A DNA stretch of 64,000 nucleotides from Chiayiivirga sp. (GTDB taxonomy: Bacteria > Pseudomonadota > Gammaproteobacteria > Xanthomonadales > Xanthomonadaceae): contig JALCLA010000004.1 in the NCBI GenBank assembly GCA_022647565.1, positions 124,001 to 188,000 on the forward strand, written 5' to 3'. The notes below the pieces were generated by a model. The model ran no database searches. It was not told where the DNA came from and was given only the letters and a program-made list of their open reading frames with translations. The position numbers and the translations under genes were made by a program. Below, piece by piece: positions 36,856 through 47,816 of the stretch (the first letter of the stretch is position 1; each line of letters starts with the position of its first letter).

Positions 36856-38973
36856 CTACGCCACCAGGCGTCGCGCCAGCTCCGTCGCGGCCATGGGACG
36901 CCCCAACCAGTAGCCTTGCGCGTGATCGCAGCCGCGTTCGCGCAGCACGGCGAACTGGCCTTCGTTTTCCACGCCTTCGGCCACGGCGGTGATGCCGAGT
37001 GAGTGCGCCATCGCGATGATGGCGCTGGTGAGGGCGAGGTCATCCGGGTCGCGCAGCACGTCGGCGACGAAGCTGCGATCGATCTTCACCCCGTCCACCG
37101 GCACGCGCCGCAGGTGGCTGAGGCCCGAGAAGCCGGTGCCGAAGTCATCCAGCCATATCTTCACGCCCATCGCGCGCATGCGGGCGAGCAAGGCGCTGGT
37201 CTGCACTTCGTCTCCCATCACGGCGGTCTCGGTGATCTCCAGATGCAGGCGCCGGGGAGGAAGGCCGCTGTCGCGCAACACGGTGGCCACGTCCTCGGCC
37301 AGGTCGCCCATGCGCAGCTGTCGTGCCGAGACGTTCACCGACACGAACGGCTCCTCGGCCTCGCGCTTCCAGCGCATGGCTTCGGTGCAGGCCCGCGCGA
37401 GCACCTGCCTGCCAAGCAGTTCGATCATGCCGGACTGCTCGGCCACCTCGACGAACACGGACGGCGGAATCATGCCGTGCTGCGGATGCTGCCAGCGCAA
37501 CAGGGCTTCCGCGCCCACGAGGTGGCCGCTGGCCAACTGGAATATCGGCTGGTACACGAGACTGAGTTCGCCGCGTTCCCACGCACCACGCAAATCGTGC
37601 TCCAGCCGCACCCGGCGCTCGACGGCCTGGTCCATGATCCGGCTGTAGAAGCGATAGCAGTTCTTCCCGGCCACCTTGGCCTGGTACATCGCGATGTCGC
37701 CGTTCTTGAGCAGGGACGCCGCCGTGGATGCATCATCGGGAAACACCGTGATCCCGATCGAGCCGCCCAGGAAAGCCTGGCGCCCGCCCACCTGCATCGG
37801 GCGCTGCATCTCGCTCAGCAGGCCTTCGGCCAGCAGCGCCGCCGCGTCACGCACTTCGTCGCCGGCAATCAACGCCACGAACTCGTCGCCGCCGAAACGG
37901 GCAATGACAGGCTGTGCCGCCTCGGTATCGGCACGCTGCACGACCTGTTCGATGCGCGTCGCAAACTGGCCAAGCACCTCATCGCCGGCATCGTGGCCCA
38001 GGGTGTCGTTGATGCGCTTGAAATCGTCCAGGTCGACGAACAGCAGCGCGAGGCGCGTGCCGTCCGCTTGCGCCGTGACTACCCGCTGGTCGAGCTGTTC
38101 GCGAAACGCCAGCCGGTTCGGCAAGCCGGTGAGCGAATCGCCATAGGCAAGGCGGCGGATGTCGCGGTCATGCCGGTCGATGCTCTCGCGCATGCGGGAG
38201 AATGCACGCTCGAGGTCGCCCAGTTCATCGAGGCGCGTGCCGAGCGCCGCGTCGGCGCGGAAGTCACCGGACTCGACCTGCTGCGCCGCCAGCGCAAGCC
38301 GGCGGATCGGTCGCACGAGGTGGCGCGAAACCAGCCAGGCGATGATGAGCCCGAGCGCAAACAAGGTGCCGAACAACAAGGCCAGTGTGCGCAGGCTGCG
38401 CTCGCTCGCCAGTTCCGCGCGCTGCCGCATTGCCTCCTGCGCCGAGGCTTCCAGCTGCGCCGGCCCCGCCAGCGAGAACCCGACGCGCACACCGCCCAGG
38501 GTATCGCTGCCGATGCGGATCGGTTGCGCCACGTCGACGACGCTTTCCGACCATTGCGTGTGGAGCACATCGGCCGCCACGGCTTCGGCCGCGAAAGGAT
38601 CCTGCATTGGCTGGCCGTAGGTGGGAATGTCGCCGGAGCCATCGTGGATGATGCGTCCCTCGCGATCGTAGACCAGCACGTAGCTCACATCGGCCTGCTG
38701 CAGGGCCGAGCGTGCGGCTTCCCCGATCGCGGCCAGATCGAAGTAGTAGAGCGGATTGGTCATGGCCTCGGCGAGCAGGCGCGCCATGGCCTCGCCGCGC
38801 TTGCGCACCCCTTGCACGGCGGTCTCGTGCATCGCGTCGCGGCTGATCTGGGCGACCGCACGGAAGCCGTCGCGTTGCTGGTTCCAGGCCAGGCCAAAGG
38901 CCAGCAGGGTGAGGGCCAGCGTGGCCAGCATCAGGACCAGGTAACGCGCTTGCAGGCCGGCGCGCCAACTCAT
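36856..38973 (-). CDS. membrane sensor GGDEF-EAL protein with HAMP
   Basis: A 705-residue c-di-GMP enzyme. A first membrane span (YLVLMLATLALTLLAFGLAW) and a second near residue 200 (LALLFGTLFALGLIIAWLVS) enclose a periplasmic sensor domain with YVLVYDREGRIIHDGSGDIPTYG. A HAMP domain follows, then GGDEF at 361-365 (ARFGGDEFVAL) and EAL at 489-491 (GAEALLRWQHP) with VNVSARQL, WLDDFGTGFSGLSHLRRVPVDGVKIDRSF and AEGVENEGQ. Both signatures are intact. Its start overlaps the stop of the PhnD-like gene as ATGA, so the binding protein is its likely ligand-presenting partner. Confidence 0.93.
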   Translation of the reverse strand: MSWRAGLQARYLVLMLATLALTLLAFGLAWNQQRDGFRAVAQISRDAMHETAVQGVRKRGEAMARLLAEAMTNPLYYFDLAAIGEAARSALQQADVSYVLVYDREGRIIHDGSGDIPTYGQPMQDPFAAEAVAADVLHTQWSESVVDVAQPIRIGSDTLGGVRVGFSLAGPAQLEASAQEAMRQRAELASERSLRTLALLFGTLFALGLIIAWLVSRHLVRPIRRLALAAQQVESGDFRADAALGTRLDELGDLERAFSRMRESIDRHDRDIRRLAYGDSLTGLPNRLAFREQLDQRVVTAQADGTRLALLFVDLDDFKRINDTLGHDAGDEVLGQFATRIEQVVQRADTEAAQPVIARFGGDEFVALIAGDEVRDAAALLAEGLLSEMQRPMQVGGRQAFLGGSIGITVFPDDASTAASLLKNGDIAMYQAKVAGKNCYRFYSRIMDQAVERRVRLEHDLRGAWERGELSLVYQPIFQLASGHLVGAEALLRWQHPQHGMIPPSVFVEVAEQSGMIELLGRQVLARACTEAMRWKREAEEPFVSVNVSARQLRMGDLAEDVATVLRDSGLPPRRLHLEITETAVMGDEVQTSALLARMRAMGVKIWLDDFGTGFSGLSHLRRVPVDGVKIDRSFVADVLRDPDDLALTSAIIAMAHSLGITAVAEGVENEGQFAVLRERGCDHAQGYWLGRPMAATELARRLVA

Positions 38974-39926
38974 TCGAGCTGCTCCCGCACTCGATGCACG
39001 CCCACCGCGAGCCGCGCCAGGGCGGCCTCGGCCTCGGCATCCAGCGGCACGAAGCGACTGGTGCCGAAGAAGCGCAGCAAGGGTTCACGCGCGTCCGGGT
39101 CGTCGGCCGCGGCCAACAGCACCTCGCGCAGGCGTGCCTGCACCCGCGGATCCATGCCGGGCCGCACCACTTCCACCGCACGCGGGAACGGCTCGGTCTC
39201 GTGGATCACCACCAGATCGTCGCGATAGCTCTGCGGCAGGCGGCTGAGATCGTTCCAGTCGAGGTTGGCGAAGGCGCCGGCATCGACCAGGCGCTTGTGC
39301 ACCCAGGTCGAGATGTTGGCTTCCGAGCGCGCAAACACGTACCCGACGCTGTCGCTCTGTGGCCGATCCATCGGCGACAGCAGCAGATCCAGGCGCAAGC
39401 CGGCTTCCAGCAAGGCGGACGCCGGTGCGATGTAGGAACTGGTGGAAAACGGATTCTGGAACGCGATGCTGCGCCCGGCCAGTTCGTCGATGGAACGGAT
39501 GCCGCTGTCGCGTCGCACGAAGAACACGGCGCGATAGGTCAACCCGCCGCCACGCTCGGTGGCGAGCAGGACCTTGGCATTGGCGCGTTCGCGCCAGGCC
39601 ACGGCCATGGCCGGGGTTTCGGTCAACCAGTCGACCCGATGCCGACGCAGATAGCTCAACATCTGCTGCGCATCGCGCGCCATCAGGATGCGGCCCTCGC
39701 GGATGCCGACGTTGCGCATGCGCGGCACCACGTAGTCCAGCAGCGGACGCATGGCTTCGTAGTGCTGCTTGGGGTCGTCGCTGATGCGGCCCAGCACCAG
39801 GGTTTCCTGCCCGGGGCCCGTGGCGATCGAAGCCTCGGGCTGTGCCGCCACTGGCGCTGCGAACCACAGCGCAGCGGCAACCACGGCCAGGCGGAGAAAC
39901 GACAAACCCATCGCGCATCGACCCAT
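38970..39926 (-). CDS. PhnD-like periplasmic phosphate/phosphonate-type binding protein
   Basis: About 318 residues from the ATG at 39926 (AGGGGT ribosome site upstream; a second ATG at 39911 would also leave the signal peptide). The leader GLSFLRLAVVAAALWFAAPVAAQ is cleavable. The mature protein matches PhnD/PtxB-type solute-binding proteins: VLGRISDDPKQHYEAMRPLLDYV, DWLTETPAMAVAWRE, IRSIDELAGRSIAFQNPFSTSSYIAPASALLEAG. No ABC permease or ATPase is adjacent. Instead it overlaps a membrane GGDEF-EAL gene, so it probably serves in sensing rather than uptake. Confidence 0.88.
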   Translation of the reverse strand: MGRCAMGLSFLRLAVVAAALWFAAPVAAQPEASIATGPGQETLVLGRISDDPKQHYEAMRPLLDYVVPRMRNVGIREGRILMARDAQQMLSYLRRHRVDWLTETPAMAVAWRERANAKVLLATERGGGLTYRAVFFVRRDSGIRSIDELAGRSIAFQNPFSTSSYIAPASALLEAGLRLDLLLSPMDRPQSDSVGYVFARSEANISTWVHKRLVDAGAFANLDWNDLSRLPQSYRDDLVVIHETEPFPRAVEVVRPGMDPRVQARLREVLLAAADDPDAREPLLRFFGTSRFVPLDAEAEAALARLAVGVHRVREQLE

Positions 39927-40000
39927 GCCGGAACCCCTGCCGGCAGTGTCGGCCAGCGTACCCGATCCAGACTGCAGCCGACAGGCCGCGACAGACTGCT

Positions 40001-40747
40001 TCAAGTCTTGCCGGCCTCCCGCGCCAGCCGTGCCATGCGCTGCGCATCGGTGAGGATGCCGCGCAGGATGCGCAGTTCGCGCGCATCCGGCTCGCCCCGC
40101 AGGAACAGGCGGCGCAGGCGTTGCATCACGATGTCGGGGGCGCGGCCCTTGTGGAAGTCGACATCGTGCAAAGCCTGGTCGAGGTGCCCGAAGAAGCCTT
40201 CCAATTGCGCCTGGGTAGCGGGCGGCTCCGACGCGTCGGCTTCGATTTCCAGCGCCGGTTGCTGCGCCAGCATCGCCATGCGCAGTTCGTAGCTCAGTAC
40301 CTGCACCGCCGCCGCCAGGTTGAGCGAGCTGTAATCCGGATTGGCCGGGATATGGATCGCGGCGTGGCAACGCTGCAGTTCTTCGTTGGTCAGCCCGGTG
40401 CGTTCGCGCCCGAACAGCAGCGCCACGCCCTGCCCGCTCGCCTCCAACAACCGCGCCGCACCGCTGCGTGGGTCGAGTTCGGGCAAGGCCACGCTGCGGC
40501 GCCGCGCGGTGCAGCCGAACACCATCCGGCAGCCGGCCAGGGCGGTATCCAGATCGGCGCAGATTTCCGCGGCTTCCAGCACGTCGTCGGCACCGGCGGC
40601 CATGGCCTGGGCCTCGGCATGCGGAAAGGCATGCGGCGCCACCAGCACCAGCCGTCGCAAGCCCATGGTCTTCATCGCCCGCGCGGCGGCACCGATGTTC
40701 CCCGGATGGGAAGTCCCCACCAGCACGATGCGGATCGGGTCGAGCAT
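40001..40747 (-). CDS. trmJ: tRNA (cytidine/uridine-2'-O)-methyltransferase TrmJ
   Basis: A 248-residue SPOUT methyltransferase that methylates the ribose at position 32 in tRNA anticodon loops. The N-terminus IRIVLVGTSHPGNIGAAARAMKTMGL and the trefoil-knot segments ALLFGRERTGLTNEELQRCHAAIHIPANPDYSSLNLAAAVQVLSYELR are diagnostic. The C-terminal extension (FFGHLDQALHDVDFHKGRAPDIVMQRLRRLFLR) is the TrmJ-specific dimerisation part. It is divergent from suhB. Confidence 0.94.
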   Translation of the reverse strand: MLDPIRIVLVGTSHPGNIGAAARAMKTMGLRRLVLVAPHAFPHAEAQAMAAGADDVLEAAEICADLDTALAGCRMVFGCTARRRSVALPELDPRSGAARLLEASGQGVALLFGRERTGLTNEELQRCHAAIHIPANPDYSSLNLAAAVQVLSYELRMAMLAQQPALEIEADASEPPATQAQLEGFFGHLDQALHDVDFHKGRAPDIVMQRLRRLFLRGEPDARELRILRGILTDAQRMARLAREAGKT

Positions 40748-40858
40748 GATGGGTGCGGCCTCGTGGTTGGTCGGCGAAACGCCGGGGTTTTGCTAAACTG
40801 CGCGGCCTCGCGCGGACCGCAAGGCCGCCCGTTCTTTCACTAGCGATCGAGTCAGCGC

Positions 40859-41677
40859 ATGCAGAAGCCTGCCGTCACCGTCATGGTCAAGGCCGCCCGC
40901 CAGGCCGGAAACGTCATCCTGCGCCACATCGGCCGCCTCGACAGCCTCAACGTGGTCGAAAAGGCCCGGCAGGATTACGCCAGCGAAGTCGACAGCCTCG
41001 CCGAGGCCGAGATCATAAAGGAACTCAAGCGCGCCTTCCCCGACCACGCCTTCCTCGGCGAGGAAAGCGGCCAGGTCGGCAAGTCGCGCCACACCTTCGT
41101 GATCGACCCGCTCGACGGCACCAGCAATTTCCTGCGCGGCTTCCCGCACTTCTGCGTCTCGATCGCCCTGCTCGACAACGGCGAGCCGCAGCATGGCGTG
41201 ATCTACGACCCGCTCCGCAACGAGATCTTCAGTGCCAGTCGCGGCTCGGGCGCCTTCCTCAACGAGCGCCGCCTGCGCGTGTCGGCGCGTAACGACCTGG
41301 GCGGCACGGTCATCATCACCGGCTTCCCGCCGCGCGAACGCAAGCGCGTGCCGCAACAGCTGGCGGCGATCCAGAGCCTGCTGACCGAGGCTGAGGACGT
41401 GCGCCGCACCGGCTCGGCCGCACTCGACCTGGCCTATGTCGCCTGCGGTCGCGCCGATGCCTACTTCGAGGCTGGCTTGAAGCCCTGGGACATCGCCGCG
41501 GGCGTGCTGCTGGTGCGCGAAGCCGGCGGGCGCTGCTGCGATTTCCGCGGCGCGGGTGACAGCTTCAACAACGGCCAGATCGTGGCCGGCAACCTCAAGG
41601 TCAGCGAAGCGCTGCAAAAGCGCCTGGTCGAGTCCGGCTATGCCTCGGCCTTCGACGTGAAACTCAGCGAAGCCTGA
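40859..41677 (+). CDS. suhB: inositol-1-monophosphatase family protein SuhB
   Basis: A 272-residue Mg2+-dependent phosphatase; SuhB is also a NusA-interacting component of rRNA antitermination complexes. Metal-site motifs are GEESG, the signature [24 protein letters not shown] and the C-terminal [22 protein letters not shown]. The start has the family N-terminus [21 protein letters not shown] -10-like TAAACT at 40793-40798 lies in the 111-bp divergent gap with trmJ. A strong shared terminator follows. Confidence 0.94.
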   Translation: MQKPAVTVMVKAARQAGNVILRHIGRLDSLNVVEKARQDYASEVDSLAEAEIIKELKRAFPDHAFLGEESGQVGKSRHTFVIDPLDGTSNFLRGFPHFCVSIALLDNGEPQHGVIYDPLRNEIFSASRGSGAFLNERRLRVSARNDLGGTVIITGFPPRERKRVPQQLAAIQSLLTEAEDVRRTGSAALDLAYVACGRADAYFEAGLKPWDIAAGVLLVREAGGRCCDFRGAGDSFNNGQIVAGNLKVSEALQKRLVESGYASAFDVKLSEA

Positions 41678-41690
41678 CGTTCGACTCCGC

Positions 41691-41729
41691 GAAACAAGAA
41701 GGCCGCGCAATGCGCGGCCTTCTTGTTTC
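41691..41729. terminator. bidirectional terminator between suhB and secF
   Basis: A perfect 18-bp stem (41691-41708 with 41712-41729) encloses the 3-nt loop AAT. One side of the stem ends in CTTCTTGTTTC on each strand, giving a U-rich 3' flank both ways. It sits 13 bases after the suhB stop and 14 bases after the end of secF on the other strand, so it serves both convergent genes. Confidence 0.85.
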
Positions 41730-41743
41730 CGTTGCGGAGTCGA

Positions 41744-42682
41744 TCAGGGCCGGCGTGCCAGCTCCGCCTCGTCGCGCGCCCTGGGCATCAGGTCCTGCTT
41801 GCTGGCGCCCAGCCAGTACAGCAGGGGGCAGGCCACGAAGATCGAGGACAGGGTGCCGAGCACGATGCCGAACATCTGCGCCGCCGCCATGCCTTCGAGC
41901 GAGTTGCCTCCGTACAGGTACAGCGCCAGCACGGTGAGGAAGGCGACGAACGAGGTGATGACGGTACGCGAGAGCGTCTGGTTGACCGAACGGTTCAGCA
42001 CTTCTCCGGCCGAGATCTTGTGCAGGGCACGGAAATTCTCGCGCACGCGGTCGAACACCACGATCTTGTCGTTGATCGAATAGCCCATCACCGACAATAC
42101 GCCCGCCAGCACCGCGAGGTCGAATTCGCGCTGGGTGAAGGCAAACAGGCCGACCGTCACGAGTACGTCGAACAGGGTAGTGGCGATGGCCGACACCGCG
42201 AACTTCCACTCGAAGCGGAAGGTGATGTAGATGACGAATCCGATCGCCACGAACACCACGGCGAGAACGCCGTTCTGGGCCAACTCCTTGCCGACCTGCG
42301 GGCCGACGAAGCCGCTGTCCACCACGCGGCCGGGGTTGCCCGGCGTGGAAATCACTTCCAGCACCGCGCCGCCGGTCTGGGCGGCGTTTTCCTGCCCGGC
42401 CTGCGGACGCAACCGCACCACGATGTCGGTCTCGGAACCGAACGCCTGCACCGTGGCACTTTCATAGCCCTTCTCTTCCAGGGTCTTGCGCACCGCGTCC
42501 AGATCCACCGGCTTCTCGAACTCGAACTCGGCCACGGTGCCGCCGGTGAAGTCGAGCGCGAAGTTGAGGCCGCGTGTGGCAAGCAACGCGATCGCGCCCA
42601 CCAGAAGCACCAGCGTGAGGGCGAGCGCGAGCGAGCGCAGGCGCAGGAAGTCGATCTTGCTGTCGTAGGGAAAAACGTTCAT
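41744..42682 (-). CDS. secF: protein translocase subunit SecF
   Basis: A 312-residue inner-membrane subunit of the SecDF complex, which uses the proton gradient to complete export through SecYEG. The first span follows IDFLRLRSLALALTLVLLVGAIALL. The periplasmic P1 start contains the conserved FALDFTGGTVAEFEFEKPVD, and the later spans include GYSINDKIVVFDRVRENFR, the family signature. It follows secD after 16 bases. The C-terminus is short and charged. Confidence 0.97.
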   Translation of the reverse strand: MNVFPYDSKIDFLRLRSLALALTLVLLVGAIALLATRGLNFALDFTGGTVAEFEFEKPVDLDAVRKTLEEKGYESATVQAFGSETDIVVRLRPQAGQENAAQTGGAVLEVISTPGNPGRVVDSGFVGPQVGKELAQNGVLAVVFVAIGFVIYITFRFEWKFAVSAIATTLFDVLVTVGLFAFTQREFDLAVLAGVLSVMGYSINDKIVVFDRVRENFRALHKISAGEVLNRSVNQTLSRTVITSFVAFLTVLALYLYGGNSLEGMAAAQMFGIVLGTLSSIFVACPLLYWLGASKQDLMPRARDEAELARRP

Positions 42683-42698
42683 TGACTTCGTACTCGCA

Positions 42699-44552
42699 TC
42701 AGATCGAGAGGCCGGTCAGCTTGCGCCGCCCGCCATAAATGAGCGTCGCGATGCCGCGCGACACCGACACCGCGGTGTACATCGAGGTCAGGATGCCGAA
42801 GAGCAGCGTGAGCGCGAAGCCCTTGATCGGGCCGGTGCCGAACGCGAACAAGGCCACGCTCGCCACCAGCGCGGTCACGTTGGCATCGGCGATGGTGCCG
42901 GTGGCCTTGTCGTAGCCGGCGGCAATGCTGGCCAGCGGCGTGTTTCCGGCGCGCAATTCCTCGCGGATGCGTTCGTTGATCAGCACGTTCGCGTCCACCG
43001 ACATGCCGATGGTGAGCGCGATGCCCGCCAGGCCCGGCAAGCTCAAGGTGGCGCCGAGCAGCGACATCACCGCCACCACCAGCAGCAGGTTGAGCAGCAG
43101 CGCGAGGTTGGTGACGACGCCGAACATCTTGTAGTACACCACGAAGAACGCCAGCACGAAGACAAACGAATACATCACCGCCTTCCAGCCGCGCTCGATG
43201 TTGTCGGCACCCAGGCTCGGGCTGATCACGCGCTCGGCGATGATGTCGACCGGCGCGGCGAGCGAACCCGAGCGCAGCAGCAGCGCAAGCTCCGAGGCTT
43301 CCTTGGCGCTCCCCAGGCCCGTGGTCTGGAAGTTCTTGCCGAACACGGCCTGCACCGTGGCGTAGTTGATCACTTCCTCGGTGATGCGGGCGGTGCGCAC
43401 TTCCTTGCCATCGACGATCTTCGTCTCCGGGATGCGCTCGATGTAGACCACGCCCATTCGGCGACCGACGTTGTCGGTGGTGAAGTCGAGCATGCGGTTG
43501 CCGGCCACGTTGTTCAGGGTGACCGTCACCATCGGTGTGCCGCCGGTCGGGTCCACGCCCGCGCGCGCATCGACGAGCTGGTCGCCCGAGGCCAGGATGC
43601 GTTTGTCCAGCAACACCGGCTCGCGCGTGTCGCGCCTGTAGTAGATGCGCGCGTTCGCCGGAACACGGCCGGTTGCCGCCGCTTCCAGCGCGTTGCCGTC
43701 GACCTGGGCGCGGTACTCGAGCGTGGCGGTGGCGCCGAGGATCTTCTTGGCCTGGGCCGCGTCCTGGATGCCCGGCAGCTGCACCACGATGCGGTTGCCG
43801 CCCTGGCGCTGCACCACGGGTTCGGCCACGCCCAGCGCGTTGATGCGGTTGCGCAGCGTGCCGATGTTCTGCTCCACCGCGTTGTCGACGATGGTCTTGA
43901 TCTCGTTCGGGCTGACGCGCAGGTTGAGCGCCGCCGGATCGGGGTTGTCGGTCACCTGCAACTGCGGCAGGTCGCGTCCGATCAGGCCCGCGGCGCGATC
44001 CCGCGTGCCTGCATCGCTCAGGCGCACCACGATCCCGTTGCCGCCGCGATCCACCGAGCTGTACCGCACACCCTCGTCTCGCAGCAGGGAGCGAATGTCT
44101 TCCATGAAACCGTTCTCGCGCTTCTCCAGCGCGCCGCGCTCGTCCACTTCCATCATGAAGTGCACGCCGCCCTGCAGGTCGAGGCCGAGCGACATCGGCT
44201 TGGCGCCGATCTTGCTCAACCACTCCGGCACGGTGGACGCGAGGTTCAAGGCCACGACGTAGCCGTTGCCGAGTTCGGCACGCACCGCATCGGCCGCGTG
44301 GATCTGGGCGTTCGGGTCGGCGAGGCGAACCAGCAGGCTGTCGCCTTCCAGGTCGATGCGCTTGAAGCCGATCTTGCCAGCCTCCAGCACGCCCTGAACC
44401 CGTTCGCGCAGCGCCGTATCGACGACGTTTCCGCGATTGGCGGAAATCTGCACCGCGCTATCCTGCGGGAACAGGTTGGGCAGCGAATAGACCGTCGCGA
44501 TCACGAGGACCAGCGCAGCCACGATGTACTTCCAGCGTGCGAACTCGAGCAT
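42699..44552 (-). CDS. secD: protein translocase subunit SecD
   Basis: A 617-residue partner of SecF with the usual architecture: an N-terminal span (YIVAALVLVIATVYSLPNLFPQDSA), a large periplasmic P1 domain beginning GLDLQGGVHFMMEVD, and a C-terminal five-helix bundle with GLAGIALTIGMSVDANVLINERIREELR. The conserved Asp of MSVDANVLI is the proton-relay residue. Lies in the standard yajC-secD-secF order. Confidence 0.97.
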   Translation of the reverse strand: MLEFARWKYIVAALVLVIATVYSLPNLFPQDSAVQISANRGNVVDTALRERVQGVLEAGKIGFKRIDLEGDSLLVRLADPNAQIHAADAVRAELGNGYVVALNLASTVPEWLSKIGAKPMSLGLDLQGGVHFMMEVDERGALEKRENGFMEDIRSLLRDEGVRYSSVDRGGNGIVVRLSDAGTRDRAAGLIGRDLPQLQVTDNPDPAALNLRVSPNEIKTIVDNAVEQNIGTLRNRINALGVAEPVVQRQGGNRIVVQLPGIQDAAQAKKILGATATLEYRAQVDGNALEAAATGRVPANARIYYRRDTREPVLLDKRILASGDQLVDARAGVDPTGGTPMVTVTLNNVAGNRMLDFTTDNVGRRMGVVYIERIPETKIVDGKEVRTARITEEVINYATVQAVFGKNFQTTGLGSAKEASELALLLRSGSLAAPVDIIAERVISPSLGADNIERGWKAVMYSFVFVLAFFVVYYKMFGVVTNLALLLNLLLVVAVMSLLGATLSLPGLAGIALTIGMSVDANVLINERIREELRAGNTPLASIAAGYDKATGTIADANVTALVASVALFAFGTGPIKGFALTLLFGILTSMYTAVSVSRGIATLIYGGRRKLTGLSI

Positions 44553-44641
44553 GCTTGATTACCGCAAGGGGTCGCCGTCGGCGACCGGGAAAGGGCCGGA
44601 TCAGGCGATCCGGCGCGGATGCAGCGGCTACCGGGGTCGGA

Positions 44642-44968
44642 TCAGGCCGTCTTCAGCGTGCCCTTGGGCAACACCGCCGTGATCGCGTGCTTTTGCAGCT
44701 TGATGCGCACGCCGTCGGAGATTTCCACGGTGATGAAGGCGTCGCCGATGTCTTCGACCCGGCCCAGGATTCCGCCGGAGGTGACGACCTCGTCGCCCTT
44801 GCCCATCGCGGCGATCATGTTGCGATGATCCTTGGCCCGCTTCATCTGCGGCCGGATCACGAAGAAGAAGAACACCGCGAAGAACACCGCCAGCATGATC
44901 AGCGGCGAATAGGGCGAAGGCTGCGCGCCGGCGGCCTGGGCGTAGGCGGGGGATATCAGGAAATCCAT
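44642..44968 (-). CDS. yajC: preprotein translocase accessory protein YajC
   Basis: A 108-residue single-span protein of the SecDF-YajC complex. The start at 44968 gives MDFLISPAYAQAAGAQPSPYSPL, then the span IMLAVFFAVFFFFVIRPQMKR, and the conserved cytoplasmic part MGKGDEVVTSGGILGRVEDIGDAFITVEISDGVRIKLQKHAI. It lies between tgt and secD, as in most gammaproteobacteria. Confidence 0.96.
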   Translation of the reverse strand: MDFLISPAYAQAAGAQPSPYSPLIMLAVFFAVFFFFVIRPQMKRAKDHRNMIAAMGKGDEVVTSGGILGRVEDIGDAFITVEISDGVRIKLQKHAITAVLPKGTLKTA

Positions 44969-45071
44969 GATCTGCTCGCTGTGGAAGGCGGAAAAGAGCG
45001 GGATGGCCCGCAAAGGGCGCGGATTATGCCACGCGCTCCCCGCCCCTGCATTTGGGCGGCGCGCCCGCAGT

Positions 45072-47239
<2,168 letters not shown>

Positions 47240-47264
47240 GGGGCGCGCATCATAACGCGAGCCG

Positions 47265-47696
47265 TCATCGTTCGAACTTGGTGGACAGGATGATGGACGA
47301 GTTGGTGCGGTCGACGCCGTCGATGGCCCCAATCGCGTCGGTGAGCACGTCCATATCCCCCACCGTGGCCGTGGCCGCCAGTGCAATCAGGTCGTGGCCG
47401 CCACTGATCGAGTACAGCACGCGCACCTCGGGCATCGCCTGCAAGACGCGCACCACGGCCGGCATTTGCTTGGGCCGCACGGTCAGCATGATGTGGGCGC
47501 GGATGCGCAGGCGCTCCCTTTCGTCATCCAGGCGCACGGTGTACCCACGGATCACACCCTCGGCTTCGAGCCGCGCAATGCGATTCTGCACCGTGGTGCG
47601 CGACAGACCCAGCTTTCGTGCCAGCTCCGCGGTCGAGGCCCGCGCATCCTCGCGCAGCAGGGACAACAGGGCTTCGTCGGCATCCGTCTTTCTCAT
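47265..47696 (-). CDS. Lrp/AsnC-family transcriptional regulator
   Basis: A 143-residue regulator. The N-terminal helix-turn-helix is [48 protein letters not shown] and the C-terminal RAM (amino-acid sensing, oligomerising) domain ends [16 protein letters not shown]. It is divergent from a class III aminotransferase that it probably controls. A TAGCAT box at 47703-47708 lies only 6 bases before its ATG, predicting a leaderless or near-leaderless mRNA. Confidence 0.92.
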   Translation of the reverse strand: MRKTDADEALLSLLREDARASTAELARKLGLSRTTVQNRIARLEAEGVIRGYTVRLDDERERLRIRAHIMLTVRPKQMPAVVRVLQAMPEVRVLYSISGGHDLIALAATATVGDMDVLTDAIGAIDGVDRTNSSIILSTKFER

Positions 47697-47702
47697 TTCG
47701 CC

Positions 47703-47723
47703 ATGCTACATCGGCGAATCGCC
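47703..47723 (-). promoter_or_regulatory. -10 box and palindrome upstream of the Lrp-type regulator
   Basis: TAGCAT (minus strand 47708 to 47703) is followed by 6 bases and the ATG at 47696, so +1 would fall on or next to the A of the start codon. A small palindrome GGCGA-A-TCGCC (47713-47723) lies directly upstream, where autoregulator binding would block the promoter. No consensus -35 is seen. Confidence 0.4.
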
Positions 47724-47777
47724 AATTCGGCAGGTCGAAGTGGTCAAAACGTCACTACCAAATGTCCAGAAACCCCG

Positions 47778-47783
47778 GATAAT
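47778..47783 (+). promoter_or_regulatory. probable -10 box of the aminotransferase gene
   Basis: GATAAT lies 33 bases before the start codon at 47817, and a TTCCGGAG ribosome site follows. The -35 region (around 47755) is non-consensus, as expected for a promoter that needs an activator such as the divergent Lrp-type protein. Confidence 0.35.
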
Positions 47784-47816
47784 GCCGGATTCAGTCAGAT
47801 TTTCCGGAGCCCTGCA

